DNA of 59,569 nucleotides from assembly GCF_003339685.1 (NCBI RefSeq), contig NZ_QPKI01000027.1:1-59569 (forward strand), read 5' to 3'. Under the pieces are notes generated by a model. It was not told the DNA's origin and did not search any database. It saw only the letters and a list, made by a program, of their open reading frames with translations. Shown one piece after another: positions 1 through 7,602 of the stretch (the first letter of the stretch is position 1; each line of letters starts with the position of its first letter). The position numbers and the translations under genes are program-made. The stretch is from Halomonas sp. DQ26W. GTDB taxonomy: Bacteria > Pseudomonadota > Gammaproteobacteria > Pseudomonadales > Halomonadaceae.

Positions 1-770
1 GGCTGAAACGCTGGCAGTGGTCGCCGGCATTGGCAACACCGCCGGGAGGCCTGCGGCCTCCAGTCGTGAGCTGAAGCTACTCCGACAGCGGCGTGGCAAC
101 GTTGGTGGAGAAAGCCGCTGTAGGAGCGCTGCTCCGCATCGCGATTGGCGCCGCCAGGCGCCTCGGCGGAGGCCACAGCGTTGGCGATGTTCGCTGGCAC
201 TGGCAACACCGCCGGGAGTCCTGCGGCCTCCAGTCGTGATCTGAAGATACTCCAACAGCGGTGTGGTTTGCCTTAATGGAAAAAACAGCTGTTGGAGCGC
301 TGCTCCGCATCGCGACTGGCGCCGTCAGGCGCCTCGGCGGAGGCCACGGCGTTGGCGATGGTCGCCGGCACCGGCACCCCCGCCGGGAGGCCTTCGGCCT
401 CCAGTCGTGATCTAAAGATTCTCCTACAGGGTGGTAGTCGCCTGTTATGGCAGGAAAAAGCAGCTGTAGGAGCGCTGCTCCGCATCGCGACTGGCGCCGG
501 CAGGCGCCTTGGCGGAGGCGGCCGAGGTTGGCAGTGGTCGCCGGCACTGGCAACACCGCCGGGAGTCCTGTGGCCTCCAGTCGTGAGCTGAAGCTACTCC
601 GACAGCGGCGTGGCACCGTCGGTAGAAAGAATCATTGTTGGAGCGCTGGTTCCCATCGCGACTGGCGCCGTCAGGCGCCTCGGCGGAGGCCACGGCGTTG
701 GCGATGGTCGCCGGCACCGGCAACCCCGCCGGGAGGCCTGCGGCCTCTTCACGCCAGTCTGCGTAGAGCC
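1..770. repeat. Array of large palindromic (BIME-like) repeats, about 4.5 units
   Basis: The stretch holds no credible gene. It consists of units that start TGTTGGAGCG or TGTAGGAGCG, run through CGCGACTGGCGCC, a small hairpin GGCGCC-GTCA-GGCGCC, a GC-rich middle, a second hairpin GGAGGCC-TGC-GGCCTCC, and close with CCAGTCG and CTCCAACAG. The outer ends are inverted copies of each other (TTGGAG...CGACTGG against CCAGTCG...CTCCAA). Unit heads recur about every 170 bp (near 139, 308, 484 and 655); the first unit is cut by the window edge. The last unit is cut short and followed by TTCACGCCAGTCTGCG, a motif that also ends the copy near 27.3 kb. Short open frames inside are by-products of the GC-rich repeat. 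Confidence 0.9.
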
Positions 771-811
771 TTTTTATCTTAAAAATCTTGACGCTTGAAA
801 CCTGGAAGCCG

Positions 812-1417
812 TCAGAGGGCCGCGTCGAGTGCGGCAAGGTAGTCCTCGAAGGCAGTCTGCGCCGCCTCCACCGCATTATCGACATCCTCTGGCGGGCAAT
901 GATGCTGGCTGAAGGCAAGAAAACGCCGCCAATGCCCATCCGGGTCGATGGCAGCAAAAAAACGATGCGGCACATCTTCGCCAAGCCGCTCGACCACCAG
1001 CCGGGCAATCACTTGTCCGCCGAGTCGCGAGCCATCCAGCACGTAGCGCAGGCCAACCAGGGCTGCCGACGAACCGGCTTCCCGGGCTTCGCTGCTATCC
1101 GGCAAGCAAAACACTGCTCCCAGGCCGCACAGATCCGCCTCTAGCAGCGGTAGCCGGGGGGGCGCCGGCGCCGCCTCGCCGCTTGCCAGGCCGAGGCGCA
1201 CCGCGGACACTGTCACTCCAGCCTCCAACTGGGCCTGGGGGCGATACAGCGCCAAAAGCGAGGCGGTATACGACGCCCGGCTCAGCCCTGGCCGCACCAA
1301 TTGTTGCAGCAAGGGATGACGATCCAGCCGCTGATGGGCGCTGCGCGTACTGTAGCGCAGCGCTTGCGCCACAGCGGGCACGCTCTCACCCTGGAACTTG
1401 GCGTTGATCCGGGTCAT
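812..1417 (-). CDS. bphO: Biliverdin-producing heme oxygenase (BphO type)
   Basis: About 201 residues, resembling bacterial heme oxygenases that open heme to biliverdin, the chromophore of bacteriophytochromes. The N-terminal region has LRYSTRSAHQRLD, where the His fits the proximal heme ligand, and the C-terminal half has YVLDGSRLGGQVIARLV, matching the distal-helix Gly-rich motif of the family. It is transcribed divergently from the phytochrome gene about 130 bp away, the classic bphO/bphP partnership, so it most likely supplies that receptor with biliverdin. I use the ATG at 1417; a GTG at 1432 is in frame, and neither has a clear ribosome site. Family identity is well supported by sequence and context; regiospecificity (IXalpha) is inferred. 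Confidence 0.85.
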   Translation of the reverse strand: MTRINAKFQGESVPAVAQALRYSTRSAHQRLDRHPLLQQLVRPGLSRASYTASLLALYRPQAQLEAGVTVSAVRLGLASGEAAPAPPRLPLLEADLCGLGAVFCLPDSSEAREAGSSAALVGLRYVLDGSRLGGQVIARLVVERLGEDVPHRFFAAIDPDGHWRRFLAFSQHHCPPEDVDNAVEAAQTAFEDYLAALDAAL

Positions 1418-1550
1418 GCTGATATATGCCACTCAGTGCCAAATGCCATGGACTCACACTCCTTCACGACTGCTTTCTGATAGGGTAACCCGACCATTCA
1501 CGTCCAGCGCTCCTTGTTCCCCACACCTTTACCATGAGGCCTCCCAGCGC

Positions 1551-3626
1551 GTGAACCGTAACCATGATCTTGGCAACCACGAGGCCGAACTCGCCGAAGC
1601 ACTGCGTACTTGTGCCGCCGAGCCTGTCCATATCCCCGGCGCCATCCAGCCGAGCGGCGGCTTGATAAGCTTCGATGTCGGCCTCACCATGGTTCGTCAG
1701 GTCAGCGCCAACCTGGAAACCCTGCTGGGCATTCCTGCTGAACTAGCCCTGCGCTGCTCACCCGCCGCGCTGCTGGGCAGCGACCTGCTCGAGCGCATCA
1801 CCCGTGAACTCGATGAACGCCACGAAGTCCCAGGGGCCTTGACGGCGTATCTAGGGCCCGACACGCAAGGCTTCCATGTCATCTCCTATCGCAGTGGTAG
1901 CCGCGTGGTCGTCGAACTGGAACCACTACGTGACGATGATGAGTCTCAGCTGCTGTCGGTACTCAACCGCTGGCTTGCTACGGTACGGGAACCAGCCACC
2001 CCCGACCAGCTACTGGAGTGGCTGGTAGAAGAAGTCCGCAACCTCACCGGTTTCGACCGGGTGCTGATCTACCGCTTTGACGAGCGCTGGAATGGCAGCG
2101 TGACCGCCGAGAGTTGTGGCGACGGCATCGGCGGCTTTCTGGGGCACTATTTTCCCGCCAGCGATATCCCGCCTCAGGTGCGCGCGCTTTACGATCGCAA
2201 TTGCCTGCGCAGCATTCCCGATGCCGTTGCTGCAGCCGTCCCGCTGCTGCCCGAATGCGACCCTGTTGACGCCACGCCGCTCGATCTCTCGCCCGGGGTG
2301 CTGCGCGCCGTTTCGCCGATCCACCTGGAGTATCTTGCTAATATGGGCGTCGCCAGCGCCCTCTCGGTGGCACTGCACGATGAAAACGAGGAGCGCCTGG
2401 GCGGCCTGCTGAGCTGCCATGCCTTGGCCACGCCACATCGCCTGTCGCCGGGGATGCGCGACACGGTGCAGGCGCTGGTACAGATTACCGTTCCCCAGCT
2501 CAGGCTGCTGCGCACCAGGAGCGAAAACCAACTCATTCAGAAGGTGCAGGTCAGCCGCGAACTGCTGCACCAATCCCACGAACGATGGATCGATCCTGAG
2601 CTGATAGTGGAACAGCGTGGCGAGGAGTGGCTTGACCTGTTCGCTGCCGACGGCATGGCCCTGATCCATCGAACGCGCCAGGGCATGCGCGGCTCAGTGC
2701 CAGATTCGCAATCGCTGGAGTCCATTGTCACTTGGCTGAGCGCTCTGTGCGAGGCTCCAACCGTCTGGTACAGCCACTCCCTCAAGGAGACACCGCTGGC
2801 CGCCTGGCGCGGCCCCAGCAGCGGATTGTTGGCCGTTCCACTGCCTATCGACACCGCCGAGCCAAGCTGGCTGCTACTGTTCAGAAACGAGGAAATTGAG
2901 ACGCGCCGCTGGGCCGGTCTGCCACAGAAGCACATCGCGTCCCGTGGTGAACACAGTGTGCTGGCGCCACGCCACTCCTTCGCCGAATGGCAGGAAAGGA
3001 TTCGCGATCACTGTCGCATCTGGCGTCGCAGCGAACGACGCGCCGCCAGCGACCTCGCCGAAAACCTGGCGGCGCTGATTGCCAGCCACGAGATCCATCT
3101 CCTCAATGCCCGTCTGCACGAGGTCAACGAGCGCCTGAAGCGACTTGCCTTACAGGACAGCCTCACCGGGGTATGGAACCGCTACCACATGGAGCAGGCC
3201 ATAGAGACCGAAATCGCCGCCGCGACACGCTACGGACGGGATTGTGCACTGTTGCTGCTGGATGTCGATCACTTCAAGGCCGTGAATGACGACCATGGCC
3301 ACGAGAGCGGTGACAAGGTCCTGATTACGCTGGTTACCCGAATGGATACCATGCTTCGTGAGGCTGACCGCCTAGGTCGCTGGGGGGGCGAGGAGTTTGT
3401 GGTACTGGCGACCGGCACCACCGCCCGTGGCGCCGAAGAGCTCGCCGAGCGGCTGCGTCACGAGGTGGCAGAAAGCCATTTCGAAGAGGTCGGTCGCGTC
3501 ACGGTGAGTATCGGGGTGGCCGCTTGCCGGGCGGACGACACGGTCAAGACACTGGTCAAGCGCGCCGACCAAGCGATGTATCGCGCCAAGACGCTCGGCC
3601 GCAACAGAGTGTACGGTGCTGACTGA
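1551..3626 (+). CDS. bphP: Bacteriophytochrome with C-terminal diguanylate cyclase (PAS-GAF-PHY-GGDEF)
   Basis: A red/far-red photoreceptor fused directly to a c-di-GMP synthase, about 691 residues from the GTG at 1551. The N-terminal PAS has Cys21 just before EPVHIPGAIQPSG, the position where bacterial phytochromes bind biliverdin covalently. The GAF domain carries FPASDIPPQVRALY (PASDIP motif) and SPIHLEYLANMGV with the conserved His. The PHY domain carries PRHSF, the tongue motif. The GGDEF domain has an intact GGEEF near residue 612 and RxxD (READ) five residues before it, so it should be active and product-inhibited. A longer frame exists upstream from 1398 but overlaps the heme oxygenase start and lacks homology. 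No histidine kinase is present: output is c-di-GMP. The usual IQPHG reads IQPSG here. Confidence 0.93.
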   Translation: MNRNHDLGNHEAELAEALRTCAAEPVHIPGAIQPSGGLISFDVGLTMVRQVSANLETLLGIPAELALRCSPAALLGSDLLERITRELDERHEVPGALTAYLGPDTQGFHVISYRSGSRVVVELEPLRDDDESQLLSVLNRWLATVREPATPDQLLEWLVEEVRNLTGFDRVLIYRFDERWNGSVTAESCGDGIGGFLGHYFPASDIPPQVRALYDRNCLRSIPDAVAAAVPLLPECDPVDATPLDLSPGVLRAVSPIHLEYLANMGVASALSVALHDENEERLGGLLSCHALATPHRLSPGMRDTVQALVQITVPQLRLLRTRSENQLIQKVQVSRELLHQSHERWIDPELIVEQRGEEWLDLFAADGMALIHRTRQGMRGSVPDSQSLESIVTWLSALCEAPTVWYSHSLKETPLAAWRGPSSGLLAVPLPIDTAEPSWLLLFRNEEIETRRWAGLPQKHIASRGEHSVLAPRHSFAEWQERIRDHCRIWRRSERRAASDLAENLAALIASHEIHLLNARLHEVNERLKRLALQDSLTGVWNRYHMEQAIETEIAAATRYGRDCALLLLDVDHFKAVNDDHGHESGDKVLITLVTRMDTMLREADRLGRWGGEEFVVLATGTTARGAEELAERLRHEVAESHFEEVGRVTVSIGVAACRADDTVKTLVKRADQAMYRAKTLGRNRVYGAD

Positions 3627-4005
3627 GCCCATCACCAAAGCCGTCTTTCGCCAGCCACCCGTTGCAGCACTCAAGGCCGCTTCCCTAGGGTGGCGGCCGG
3701 AGCCGATGACCAAAGCACTCCCGTTCGAGGACGCTTTTTATACTTCTCCATTTTGAGTTCACTGTTCCATGCCATTAAATATCGACACCGGCGCACCTTT
3801 GGTAACCAAAGTCAGCTTGTGGCTGACTTGCGTCAAAGCTAAGTTAAAAACGTCACAGGTGATCATAGAACTGTTTAAGGGTAACGTTATACTATTGATG
3901 ACTTACTCGAATGATCTGTTTTCAGCGTATCCATGTAAAAGCCGAACTACCAAATGACAATAAATGCCAAGGATATCAAGGCAAAAGGACATCAAGGAGA
4001 TAAAA
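3627..4005. other. Intergenic region upstream of the outer-membrane barrel gene
   Basis: No credible gene. An inverted repeat GGCCGC...GCGGCC lies near 3680-3705 after the phytochrome stop, without a T-run, so it is at best a weak terminator. The right half is AT-richer than its surroundings, and TATACT at 3888-3893 is a possible -10 for the downstream gene; I see no convincing -35. A 62-codon open frame at 3769-3957 has no ribosome site and no recognisable product. Confidence 0.5.
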
Positions 4006-4608
4006 ATGTCGGCAATAAGATTACTGGCTGCTTCGCTCGCTTCTACCACACTACTGGTCGCTAATGCGGCACTCGCCAACCCACCGCACCAGCCGTACGC
4101 TTATCTTGGCCTGGGTACCGGCTTCAGCTCGCTGGAAAACGAACGTGACGAGGTCGACAACTTCATCGAGATTGGAGGCCGCAACTTCAGCATCGATGAT
4201 GACGGCAACGTCTGGAAAGGCTTCGCCGGTTATCAGATTAACCGCTACCTGGCAGCCGAAGTCTTCTACGCCGACCTGGGCAGGGTCCGACTTCGCGGCC
4301 AGGATGGCGCCAGTGCGAACCTGGAGTCCACCGCCTACGGTGCCAGTCTGGTCGGACGGTTCCCGATTACAACCTGGTTCAGCCCCTATGCCAGGATCGG
4401 TGCAGCCAGTTGGGAGACCGAGGTCAAGGGCAACATGGGCGATGCCGAACTGGATCTGCAGGACAATGATGGCCTCAATCCGGTGTATGGCGTCGGCGCC
4501 CAGTTCAACTTCAGCCCGGTCATGCTACGTGCCGAGTATGAGCGCTACGACTTTGACAGCAACTATACCATCGATACGTTCACGGCCTCGGTGGGGTTCC
4601 ATTTCTAG
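4006..4608 (+). CDS. Small outer-membrane beta-barrel protein (OmpA/OmpW-like fold)
   Basis: 200 residues, starting at the ATG at 4006 behind AAGGAG. The first 24 or so residues form a signal peptide ending in ANAALAN. The mature part has alternating aromatic/hydrophobic strands: YAYLGLGTGF, VWKGFAGYQINRYLAAEVFYADLG, AYGASLVGRF, FSPYARIGAASW, NPVYGVGAQFNF, VMLRAEYERYDF. It ends in FTASVGFHF, with the terminal Phe used by the BAM insertion machinery. This fits an eight-stranded porin-like barrel of the opacity/OmpA N-terminal type. It stands alone: a long non-coding leader precedes it and rraA follows 160 bp later. Its ligand or role cannot be told from sequence. Confidence 0.8.
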   Translation: MSAIRLLAASLASTTLLVANAALANPPHQPYAYLGLGTGFSSLENERDEVDNFIEIGGRNFSIDDDGNVWKGFAGYQINRYLAAEVFYADLGRVRLRGQDGASANLESTAYGASLVGRFPITTWFSPYARIGAASWETEVKGNMGDAELDLQDNDGLNPVYGVGAQFNFSPVMLRAEYERYDFDSNYTIDTFTASVGFHF

Positions 4609-4671
4609 ATTGACCTGCCCTTCCAGGTACTAACCTACTGTCGCCAAAGATGACTCCGGGCCCTGTCCCGG

Positions 4672-4702
4672 CGTCGTCGTTTTATCCGACGAAACGACGA
4701 CG
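4672..4702. terminator. Perfect 11-bp hairpin between the barrel gene and rraA
   Basis: CGTCGTCGTTT at 4672-4682 pairs with AAACGACGACG at 4692-4702 around a 9-nt loop. It lies about 65 bp after the barrel stop. There is no U-run after the stem, so termination is uncertain; it could instead protect the 3' end of the mRNA. Confidence 0.4.
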
Positions 4703-4767
4703 ATGACCCCGCACCAACTGTGGCATCATCGCTCTATCATCCCCACTCCCCAGACAAGGAGCCTTGC

Positions 4768-5256
4768 ATGAGCGCCATCATTACGCCCGACATCTGCGAC
4801 GCCAATCCCGAAGTACAGGTACTTGACCCCGTCTTCGTCAACTTCGGCGGCCGCGAGGCATTTTGCGGACCGATACGTACCGTGAAGTGTTTCGAGGACA
4901 ATTCACTGGTCAAGGAGGCAGCGGCCGAACCAGGCGACGGCGCGGTGCTGGTGGTGGATGCCGGCGGATCGCATCGCTGTGCCATGTTGGGCGACATGAT
5001 CGCCGAGCAGGCTGCCGATAACAGCTGGTCCGGCGTGGTGATGTACGGCTGCGTGCGCGATGTCGACGTGCTGGCCGAAACCGACCTGGGTGTTCAAGCC
5101 CTCGGTGCCCATCCGCGCAAGAGCGAAAAGCGCGGCGCAGGGCAGCGGGACGTACCGGTCACCTTCGCAGGCGCCACTTTAAAGCCCGGGCAATGGTTGT
5201 ACGCCGACAACAACGGCATCGTAGTGGCGGAAGCACGTTTAAATCTAGAGGGGTGA
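4768..5256 (+). CDS. rraA: RraA family protein (RNase E inhibitor / HMG aldolase fold)
   Basis: 162 residues from the ATG at 4768, with AAGGAG seven bases upstream. It matches RraA along its length: TPDICDANP at the start, [25 protein letters not shown], the [21 protein letters not shown] core, [35 protein letters not shown], and [15 protein letters not shown] near the end. RraA trimers bind RNase E and damp RNA decay; close relatives with the same fold are 4-hydroxy-4-methyl-2-oxoglutarate aldolases using the G-x20-R-D/E motif, and the RD pair is present here. Sequence alone does not separate the two. The stop codon is followed within a few bases by a repeat array. Confidence 0.88.
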   Translation: MSAIITPDICDANPEVQVLDPVFVNFGGREAFCGPIRTVKCFEDNSLVKEAAAEPGDGAVLVVDAGGSHRCAMLGDMIAEQAADNSWSGVVMYGCVRDVDVLAETDLGVQALGAHPRKSEKRGAGQRDVPVTFAGATLKPGQWLYADNNGIVVAEARLNLEG

Positions 5257-5261
5257 CAGAA

Positions 5262-5640
5262 GCCGCCGGTGTTGACGGTGGTCGCCAACACTGGCAACAC
5301 CGCCGGGAGGCCTTCGGCCTCCAGTCGCGATCTGAAGATGCTCCGACAGGGTAGCAATCGCCTAACACGGCAGGAAAAAGTCGCTGTAGGAGGACGATTT
5401 ATCGCACGACTGGCGCCGCCAGGCGCCTTGGCGGAGGCTGCCGTCACGGCGATAGCCGCAACGTTACCGACACCGCCGGGAGTCCTTCGGCCTCCAGTCG
5501 CGATCTAAAGATGCTCCAACAGTGAGGTAGTCGCCGGCCTTGTTGGAGCGCTCAGTACGGCGCCCCGAGTTTCTTCGTGACTGGCGCCGGTAGGCGCCTT
5601 GGCGGAGGCCGCTTCGGTCAGCGGTTATCGCCACTATCGC
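5262..5640. repeat. BIME-like palindromic repeat array, about 2.5 units
   Basis: It begins with a half unit immediately after the rraA stop (GGTGTTGACGG through GGAGGCC-TTC-GGCCTCC and CCAGTCGCGATC). A complete unit follows at about 5384-5521. The third copy carries a longer head, TTGGAGCGCTCAGTACGGCGCC, like the heads next to the shared blocks at 23.85 and 59.17 kb, and it fades out in the middle region. No gene is visible before the start of the next CDS at 5702. Confidence 0.88.
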
Positions 5641-5701
5641 TCTTGCCTTATCCGCTTCTTCAATGCCACTCTAACGTCATGAATCCGAACGACTCGCAAT
5701 C

Positions 5702-7585
5702 GTGCTGACTCCCTCATCGCTGGCAATGGACGTGTTGCGTAGCCTGCGCGAGCACCTGCGTCCCTTGGTGGCGTATCACCTGTTTTTCACCCTACTCGCT
5801 TCGAGCCTGTTGCTGCCAACCGTTGCGTGGACCTTGACCGGCTTGCTGGGCCGTATCAGCCAGCCGGTGATCACTAACGCGGAGCTACTCGATCTGTTGC
5901 TGACACCGACCGGGATTCTCTGGTCGCTGGCCGCGATCGCCATGATTTTCGTGGTGCTCTTCCTGCAACAGGCGGGCTTGATCCTGGTCGCTGTGCGCCG
6001 CCGGGACAATCACTATCAGCTCGCTTTCATCGCTCTGTGGCAGACTTTTCGAAGGGCGCCTGGATTGATCGGGTTGGTGGTATTCCAGGTAGGGGCACAC
6101 CTGTTGTTGTTGTTGCCGTTGGTACTTCTGCTCGGTTGGTTTTACGAACTCATCATTGGCGGAATGGACTCCTATTACGTGCTCCGGGTACGTCCCCCTG
6201 AGTACTGGCAGTACCTGGCCATCGCCACGCCGCTGGTCATGGCCTGGGCCTTCGTGGCGGCGACACTCTACTTTCGCTGGATCCTGGCGCTGCCGATAGT
6301 CACTCTGGAGCAGAAATCGCCGCTCGCTGCGCTGGCCCGTAGCCGCGAACTGACCCGTGACCGCAAGGGGCACGTGGCGCTGGTCGTGCTGGTCCTGCTG
6401 CTGGTGATCATCGCCCTGCCCTTCATCGCCAGTTGGATATTCGATCGCATTTTCACACCCATGCTCTGGTGGCTTCCGGAGCGCAATGCGGTGCTGATCC
6501 CGGCCATGCTGGCCTACGTGACCGGCTATGTGCTGGTGACGCTGGCCATTACCTTCATTGGTATTGCAGCCAATGCGCTGCTTTCGGCCTGTCTCTATCT
6601 GCGGCTTGCCCATCAGGAACCCCGGCCCACTCCACCACCGCCAGACGCCCATCCTGGCCGCCTGGCATGGGGGGTGGAGTTGGGGGTAGTGCTATTCGCC
6701 CTTGCCCAGGCGTGGTGGATCGTCAACAGTTTCGAACTGCGTGATGACGTGACCAACATCGCCCACCGTGGTAGTTCAATGGCTGCGCCGGAGAACACCC
6801 TGGCCGCTATCGAACAGGCACTAATGGACCGGGCAGACTACGTGGAGATCGATGTGAAGATTACGGCTGACGGCGAGGTCGTGCTCTACCATGACCGTAG
6901 CCTGCAGAGACTCACCGGCGATCCTCGAAACGTCCGCGACCTGACATTGGAGGAGCTGCAGGCCTTCGACGTGGGCAGTTGGTTCGGTGACGCTTTCATT
7001 GGCGAACGCATTCCCAGCCTGGACGAGGCACTGCAGGCGGTGAGAGGCCGTAGCGCCCTGATGATCGACATGAAGCCCGACCCGGGCGGTGAGCTGGCGT
7101 TGGTGGAAGCGGTACTCGAGTCGATCCGGCGAGAGGCGGCGGCAAGAGAGCAGTGCTTCGACATGCTCTCGCCTGCGCCATCAACGACGCGCTGCGGAGA
7201 TCCCGGTGTCATGGGCGAGACACGCGTGGCGGCGATGTCGCCAAGGGTGGTGCAAATGGTCAAGGAGCGCGAGCCCGAGTTGCGCGTCACCCTGCTGGCC
7301 CAGCTGGTCATGCCGGGCACCCTGGAGCGCCGCGGCTTCGATGCGTTGGGCCTCCGTCACAATCGAATCACTGATAACGAGATACGCCTGGCCCGCGAGC
7401 TGGGCTACGAGGTGCATGCCTGGACGGTGAACGACCGGGGCCGCATGTCGCAGCTGATCGACCTCGGCGTGGACGCCATCATCACGGATTACCCGGACCG
7501 CCTCACCGAACTGATGCAGGACCGGCGTGAACTCAGCGATGGCGCCCTGCTGCTGGTCAAGCTGCGCAACTGGTTGCGGAATTGA
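5702..7585 (+). CDS. Membrane-anchored glycerophosphodiester phosphodiesterase
   Basis: 627 residues. The first 345 or so form an integral membrane domain with several long hydrophobic helices (for example LIGLVVFQVGAHLLLLLPLVLLLG, cut here to the core, and VALVVLVLLLVIIALPFIASW), matching the GPDPase membrane domain found fused to GDPD enzymes. The C-terminal catalytic part starts at IAHRGSSMAAPENTL, with HRG and ENT, then VEIDVKITADGEVVLYHD (metal-binding E/D and HD) and ends in WTVNDRGRMSQLIDLGVDAIITDYPD. The enzyme hydrolyses glycerophosphodiesters to glycerol-3-phosphate and an alcohol. A 35-residue Cys-containing stretch near residues 475-510 looks inserted into the barrel. The start is a GTG without a clear ribosome site; an ATG at 5726 is equally possible. 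It converges on ggt with a 17-bp gap. Confidence 0.88.
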   Translation: MLTPSSLAMDVLRSLREHLRPLVAYHLFFTLLASSLLLPTVAWTLTGLLGRISQPVITNAELLDLLLTPTGILWSLAAIAMIFVVLFLQQAGLILVAVRRRDNHYQLAFIALWQTFRRAPGLIGLVVFQVGAHLLLLLPLVLLLGWFYELIIGGMDSYYVLRVRPPEYWQYLAIATPLVMAWAFVAATLYFRWILALPIVTLEQKSPLAALARSRELTRDRKGHVALVVLVLLLVIIALPFIASWIFDRIFTPMLWWLPERNAVLIPAMLAYVTGYVLVTLAITFIGIAANALLSACLYLRLAHQEPRPTPPPPDAHPGRLAWGVELGVVLFALAQAWWIVNSFELRDDVTNIAHRGSSMAAPENTLAAIEQALMDRADYVEIDVKITADGEVVLYHDRSLQRLTGDPRNVRDLTLEELQAFDVGSWFGDAFIGERIPSLDEALQAVRGRSALMIDMKPDPGGELALVEAVLESIRREAAAREQCFDMLSPAPSTTRCGDPGVMGETRVAAMSPRVVQMVKEREPELRVTLLAQLVMPGTLERRGFDALGLRHNRITDNEIRLARELGYEVHAWTVNDRGRMSQLIDLGVDAIITDYPDRLTELMQDRRELSDGALLLVKLRNWLRN

Positions 7586-7602
7586 TCGTCAATCCCCCAC
7601 TC

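Noticed and set aside
273..782. Open frames of 60-190 codons inside the palindromic arrays (also at 5094-5508, 16190-17008, 23282-23919, 59018-59534)
   Set aside because: They recur as the same Ala/Arg/Ser-rich peptides in several frames and both strands because the GC-rich repeat lacks stops; no ribosome sites and no known family.
3769..3957. 62-codon frame before the outer-membrane barrel gene
   Set aside because: No ribosome site, and the region looks like a leader and promoter.
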